From assembly GCA_903828035.1 (NCBI GenBank), contig CAIKKV010000365.1:1-16445 (forward strand): a stretch of 16,445 nt of DNA. Reading direction: 5' to 3'. The notes under the pieces are model-generated. The model saw nothing but the letters and a program-made list of their open reading frames with translations, did not search any database and had not been told where the DNA came from. How positions within the stretch are numbered: the stretch's first letter is position 1; each line of letters opens with the position of its first letter. Of this stretch, positions 13,495 through 16,445 are shown one piece after another. Source of the DNA: an uncultured bacterium (GTDB lineage: Bacteria > Verrucomicrobiota > Kiritimatiellia > CAIKKV01). The position numbers and the translations under genes are program-made.

Positions 13495-14724
13495 ATGAAA
13501 TTGGCTGACTTGAAACGCGAGAAAATCGGCGCCTGTGTATCGGGCGGCCTGGATAGCCGGACCATCTGCAAGAAAATGGTGGAGTCCGGCCTGCCGGTCC
13601 ATGGATTCGCGGCCGACCTGGGGCAGCCCGACGAGGCCGACATCCAGGATATCAGCCGGCGCATGGCCCCCTGCGGCGTTGAAACGGCCATCATCGACCT
13701 GAAGAAGCCGATGGCCGAGGCCTGCTTCGAGGTGCTCGAGGCGCAGGCCATGTATGACGGCGGCTACTGGAACTCCACCGGCATCGCCCGCGCGGTCACC
13801 GTTCGCGGGCTCGTTCCCGAATTGCAGAAGCGCGGCTGCACGGTCCTCTCCCACGGCGCCACCGGCCGCGGCAACGACCAGATGCGCTTCGAGCGCTACA
13901 CGAACGTGCTGGCGCCCGGCATGAAGGTCTACGCCCCCTGGCGCGATCCGGACCTGCTCAAGCAGTTCCCGGGCCGCACGCAGATGGCGGAGTACCTCGC
14001 CGCGAACGGCATCCCCGCGCCCGTGGGCGGCAAGAAAAAGTATTCCACCGACGCCAACCTGGCCGGCCTCTCCCACGAAGCCGAGGACCTGGAAAGCCTC
14101 GAAACGGCCATGACCATCGTCAAGCCCACCATGGGCGTCTGGCCGATGGAAGCGCCGGACAAGACCGAGAGCGTCACGATCCGCTTCGAAAAGGGGCGGA
14201 CCGTCCAGATCAACGGGCAGGACGTCGACCCCATCGCCGCCATGGTGACGGCCAACCGCATCGGCGGCCGCAACGGCATCGGCATGAAGCACGCGCTGGA
14301 AAACCGGATCATCGGCACCAAGAGCCGCGGCGTCTACGAGGCCCCGGGCATGGAGCTGCTGGGCGCCGCCCTGCGGTTCGTCTACCAGGCGACCATGGAC
14401 CGCCGCTCCACGCTGCTGTTCATGCATCTGTCCAAGCTAGTGGCCGACCAGATCTACGACGGACGCTACTTCGATCCCGTCACCCAGGCTGCCCGCGCCG
14501 CCATCGGCGTGTTCAGCAACCATGCCACCGGCGTGGTCTCGGTGGGCCTCTACAAGGGCAACATCCTGTTCCAGTCGCTGACGGGCTGCAAGGCATCGCT
14601 GTATAATGAAGCCGATTCCTCCATGGAAGCCAGCGCCGGCCTGAATCCGGTCAGCTCCCAGGGGTTTGCCGAGATCCAGAGCGTGGAAGCGCTCTCCCTC
14701 GCGCGCGCGGGCCAGATCCGCTAA
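13495..14724 (+). CDS. argG: Argininosuccinate synthase ArgG (divergent branch)
   Basis: The 409-residue enzyme joins citrulline and aspartate with ATP. The PP-loop is ACVSGGLDSRT (13-23), whereas most family members have A[FY]SGGLDTS. The second signature is SHGATGRGNDQMRF (119-132), where Arg125 replaces the usual Lys in 'GxTxKGND'. Other landmarks are KYSTDANLAGLSHEAEDLE (182-200, compared with 'YS.DENLWG...E...LE'), RIGGRNGIG (255-263) and SRGVYEAPG (277-285). ALSLARAGQI closes the protein. The length is typical. The deviations look like a consistent sub-branch rather than decay, since the frame is intact and the key residues are chemically conserved. GGAG at 13483-13486 is 8 bases upstream, and the gene is 15 bases after argD. 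It completes argJ-B-D-G; argC, argF and argH are not in the window. Confidence 0.92.
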   Translation: MKLADLKREKIGACVSGGLDSRTICKKMVESGLPVHGFAADLGQPDEADIQDISRRMAPCGVETAIIDLKKPMAEACFEVLEAQAMYDGGYWNSTGIARAVTVRGLVPELQKRGCTVLSHGATGRGNDQMRFERYTNVLAPGMKVYAPWRDPDLLKQFPGRTQMAEYLAANGIPAPVGGKKKYSTDANLAGLSHEAEDLESLETAMTIVKPTMGVWPMEAPDKTESVTIRFEKGRTVQINGQDVDPIAAMVTANRIGGRNGIGMKHALENRIIGTKSRGVYEAPGMELLGAALRFVYQATMDRRSTLLFMHLSKLVADQIYDGRYFDPVTQAARAAIGVFSNHATGVVSVGLYKGNILFQSLTGCKASLYNEADSSMEASAGLNPVSSQGFAEIQSVEALSLARAGQIR

Positions 14725-16290
14725 ATGCGGCGGCGGCCCCTGATCGGTCTGACGGCAGCGGTCTTGACGGGAACCCTCCTCGGCCTGGGTTTCCGTCCGC
14801 CGCCCGCCCTCCTGCTCTTCAGCCTGGCGCCATTATGGCTCCTGCTGCTGGCCGCCCTGTTTACGGGGCGGCTCCGCGCGCGGCTCCCCTTGATCTCCCT
14901 CGGCGTGATGGTCCTGTCCGGCGGCGTGGCGACGCTATGCGCCTCGCTGGCCGCCGCTCCGGTGTCGCCAGCCGATCTGCGCTTGTGGCTTCCCGCGCAG
15001 CGGGATTCGCGGATCACCGTCATGGGCATCGTCACCGGCGATCCCTCGCCGGTTCAAAATGGCGGTGCCTTCTCCATCCGCTTCCCGCTTCAGGTTGAAA
15101 CCATGCAACTCCAGTCCAACGCCCCGCCCCGTACCAGCCGGGGGCGGCTCATGGTCACCTGGGTGAAGCCGCGGCCGGTCCCGCCGCCGGCCTATGGCGA
15201 GCTGTGGAAAGTGGAGGGGTTCGTCGTGTCGACCGACCCTGTAGCCCTGCGCGCCGGCCCCTATGGCGCCCGGTTTCAAGCGCGGGAGCGGGGCCACGCC
15301 CTCAGGCAGTTCTGCGAGAAACGGCGGCGGGAAGCCTGGCGGATCCTCTCGCTCGGCATCACCGATCATCCCGATGCCTCCGGCTTGCTGAGCGCGCTGA
15401 CGCTCGGCACTCGGATGCAGCTGCCGGCCGCGCTGAAGCAGGATTTCATGACGACTGGCACGTTCCACGTGGTGGCTATATCCGGGCTGCACGTCGGGAT
15501 GATCGCCTGGCTGCTGGCCTCCATGCTGCGCCTGGGCGGCGTGAGCCGGGTCTGGTGGTTCCCCGTCCTCGCGCCCCTGCTGATCGTTTACACCATGGGG
15601 ACAGGAGCCTCCGCCAGCGCGTTGCGGGCGTGCATCATGGCGTGCCTCTATTTTGCGGCATCGCTGGCGGGGCGGAAGGAAGATGCCCCGTCGGCCCTGG
15701 CCGGGGCGGCGCTGCTGATCGTGGCGCTGGATCCGTGGCAGGTGCTGGATCGCGGGTTCATCCTGTCGTTCTGCCTCGTGGGCGGACTGATGCTGGCGGC
15801 GCCGCTGCTGACAAAAGCCACACCGGCCTTCCTGAAGCCCGATCCGTTTATCGCAAGGGAACTGATCCCGCCGTGGAAGAAAGCGGCGTATTGGGCCGTG
15901 CAGGGCGTCTGGGCCACGCTCACGTTATCGGCGGCGGCGTGGTTCACGTCGCTGCCTCTGACAGCCTACTTCTTCGGAACCGTGTCGTTGATCGCCCTGG
16001 TGGCGAACCTGGTCGCCATTCCGGCGTCGTTCCTGATCGTGCTGACCGGCAGCTTCTCGCTTGCGTTTGGCTCGCTCTGGCTTCCGCTGGCCGAGGTCTT
16101 CAACTACGCCAACTTCGCCATCATCACCGTGCTCATCAAGGCGCTGGACCTGCTGGCGTCAATTCCCTATGCCTCGGTCACGATCCCCCGACCGCCCCTC
16201 TGGGTGCTGCCGGTATGGTATGCGGGGTTGATCCTGGGCGTTCTGGCCTACCGGCGGAAATCCGCTTCGGCTTCGGAACCCCCTTTCTAA
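14725..16290 (+). CDS. comEC: ComEC/Rec2 family DNA-uptake channel, short form
   Basis: The 521-residue polytopic membrane protein has N-terminal hydrophobic helices (about 5-75), a soluble OB-fold-like domain (about 90-185, RITVMGIVTGDPSPV), and the Competence domain (about 225-505). The family motif is FHVVAISGLHVGMIAWLL (247-264), followed by GASASALRACIMA (294-306) and ALDPWQVLDRGFILSF (334-349). ComEC moves one DNA strand across the inner membrane during natural transformation. It ends soon after the last membrane helix, so the C-terminal metallo-beta-lactamase-like domain of full-length ComEC (usually 700-800 residues) is absent. The ATG directly abuts the argG stop (TAAATG) with no clear Shine-Dalgarno sequence, so it is probably coupled to argG. 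By eye its codon use is more mixed than that of the arg genes (not counted). Confidence 0.88.
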   Translation: MRRRPLIGLTAAVLTGTLLGLGFRPPPALLLFSLAPLWLLLLAALFTGRLRARLPLISLGVMVLSGGVATLCASLAAAPVSPADLRLWLPAQRDSRITVMGIVTGDPSPVQNGGAFSIRFPLQVETMQLQSNAPPRTSRGRLMVTWVKPRPVPPPAYGELWKVEGFVVSTDPVALRAGPYGARFQARERGHALRQFCEKRRREAWRILSLGITDHPDASGLLSALTLGTRMQLPAALKQDFMTTGTFHVVAISGLHVGMIAWLLASMLRLGGVSRVWWFPVLAPLLIVYTMGTGASASALRACIMACLYFAASLAGRKEDAPSALAGAALLIVALDPWQVLDRGFILSFCLVGGLMLAAPLLTKATPAFLKPDPFIARELIPPWKKAAYWAVQGVWATLTLSAAAWFTSLPLTAYFFGTVSLIALVANLVAIPASFLIVLTGSFSLAFGSLWLPLAEVFNYANFAIITVLIKALDLLASIPYASVTIPRPPLWVLPVWYAGLILGVLAYRRKSASASEPPF

Positions 16291-16301
16291 AGCCAGAGCC
16301 A

Positions 16302-16445
16302 GTTGGAGGGCGAGCGTCCCCGCGAGCCGCGATGCAAAGTCAGGTGCCATCCCCGTGCCCGTTGGAGGGCGAGCGTCCCCGCGAGCCGCGATGCAAAGTC
16401 AGGTGCCATCCCCGTGCCCGTTGGAGGGCGAGCGTCCCCGCGAGC
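16302..16445. repeat. Perfect tandem array of a 59-bp unit (at least 2.4 copies, cut by window edge)
   Basis: Copies begin at 16302, 16361 and 16420. The first two are identical over all 59 bases, and the third is identical for the 26 bases present. Each unit opens with GTTGGAGGGCGAGCG and closes with GGTGCCATCCCCGTGCCC. Because 59 is not a multiple of three, the array cannot be an in-frame protein repeat. It starts 11 bases after the comEC stop. There is no transposase, no cas gene and no spacer variation, so it is not a CRISPR array. It resembles dispersed intergenic repeats of the REP/minisatellite kind, but its family is not known to me with certainty. Confidence 0.97.
16309..16328. other. 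Hairpin inside each 59-bp repeat unit
   Basis: GGCGAGCG (16309-16316) can pair with CGCGAGCC (16321-16328) around a TCCC loop. Three G-C pairs sit on each side of a tandem G-A/A-G mismatch, an arrangement that can form sheared pairs in DNA or RNA. The same fold recurs at 16368-16387 in the second copy. An alternative small hairpin, CGCG-AGC-CGCG, begins at 16321. There is no T-run, so this is not a Rho-independent terminator. Confidence 0.5.

Noticed and set aside
12250..14427. A 725-residue open frame on the - strand opposite argD and argG
   Set aside because: It lies wholly antisense to two well-recognised enzymes. Its translation is Gly/Ala/His/Asp-rich with no domain pattern. Such frames arise when GC-rich codons with G or C in the third position leave few stops on the other strand.
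16302..16445. CRISPR array
   Set aside because: The period is 59 bases but the whole unit repeats identically, so there are no unique spacers. No cas genes are present.
16302..16445. Terminator or attenuator for comEC
   Set aside because: The hairpin is interrupted by mismatches and has no T-run after it in either orientation.

Overview
The window is GC-rich bacterial DNA packed with genes on the + strand. It holds 16 complete genes and one partial gene, plus a perfect tandem repeat cut off by the right edge. I see no genes on the - strand, no tRNA or rRNA, no CRISPR array, no transposase and no phage gene. Gene families and style (a type II secretion cluster in a Gram-negative chromosome, strong GCC/CTC/CGC codon preference, a short 59-bp GC-rich intergenic repeat) fit a member of the Planctomycetota-Verrucomicrobiota-Kiritimatiellota-Lentisphaerota (PVC) group or a similar deep Gram-negative lineage. 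That placement is an inference and has not been tested by any search.

Region 1 (1-9109) is a type II secretion system (T2SS) cluster in the order gspE (3' end only), F, G, H, I, J, K, L, M, D. It supplies the assembly ATPase, the inner-membrane platform (F, L, M), the major pseudopilin (G), all four minor pseudopilins (H, I, J, K) and the outer-membrane secretin (D). GspC, GspN and the prepilin peptidase GspO are not in the window. Most junctions overlap or are nearly contiguous, which suggests translational coupling. The exception is the 90-bp gap before gspG, which contains a promoter-like sequence that could raise output of the major pseudopilin.

Region 2 (9110-10081) is the conserved ribosomal pair rplM-rpsI (L13 and S9). 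It has its own TTGACA promoter and ends at a textbook Rho-independent terminator.

Region 3 (10082-14724) is an arginine biosynthesis operon, argJ-argB-argD-argG. ArgJ recycles the acetyl group (cyclic pathway), and ArgB carries the features of the arginine-inhibited kinase form. ArgG belongs to a divergent-looking argininosuccinate synthase branch. argC, argF and argH must lie elsewhere.

Region 4 (14725-16445) is a short ComEC/Rec2 DNA-uptake channel gene that starts at the base after the argG stop. Eleven bases past its stop begins a tandem array of a 59-bp unit: two identical full copies and 26 bases of a third at the window edge.

Most of the window is ordinary core machinery and I found no convincing new system. 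The items most worth a second look are the 59-bp array with its conserved hairpin, the coupling of a truncated-type ComEC to arginine genes, the divergent ArgG motifs, the gspG promoter, and the extra low-complexity segments in GspD.
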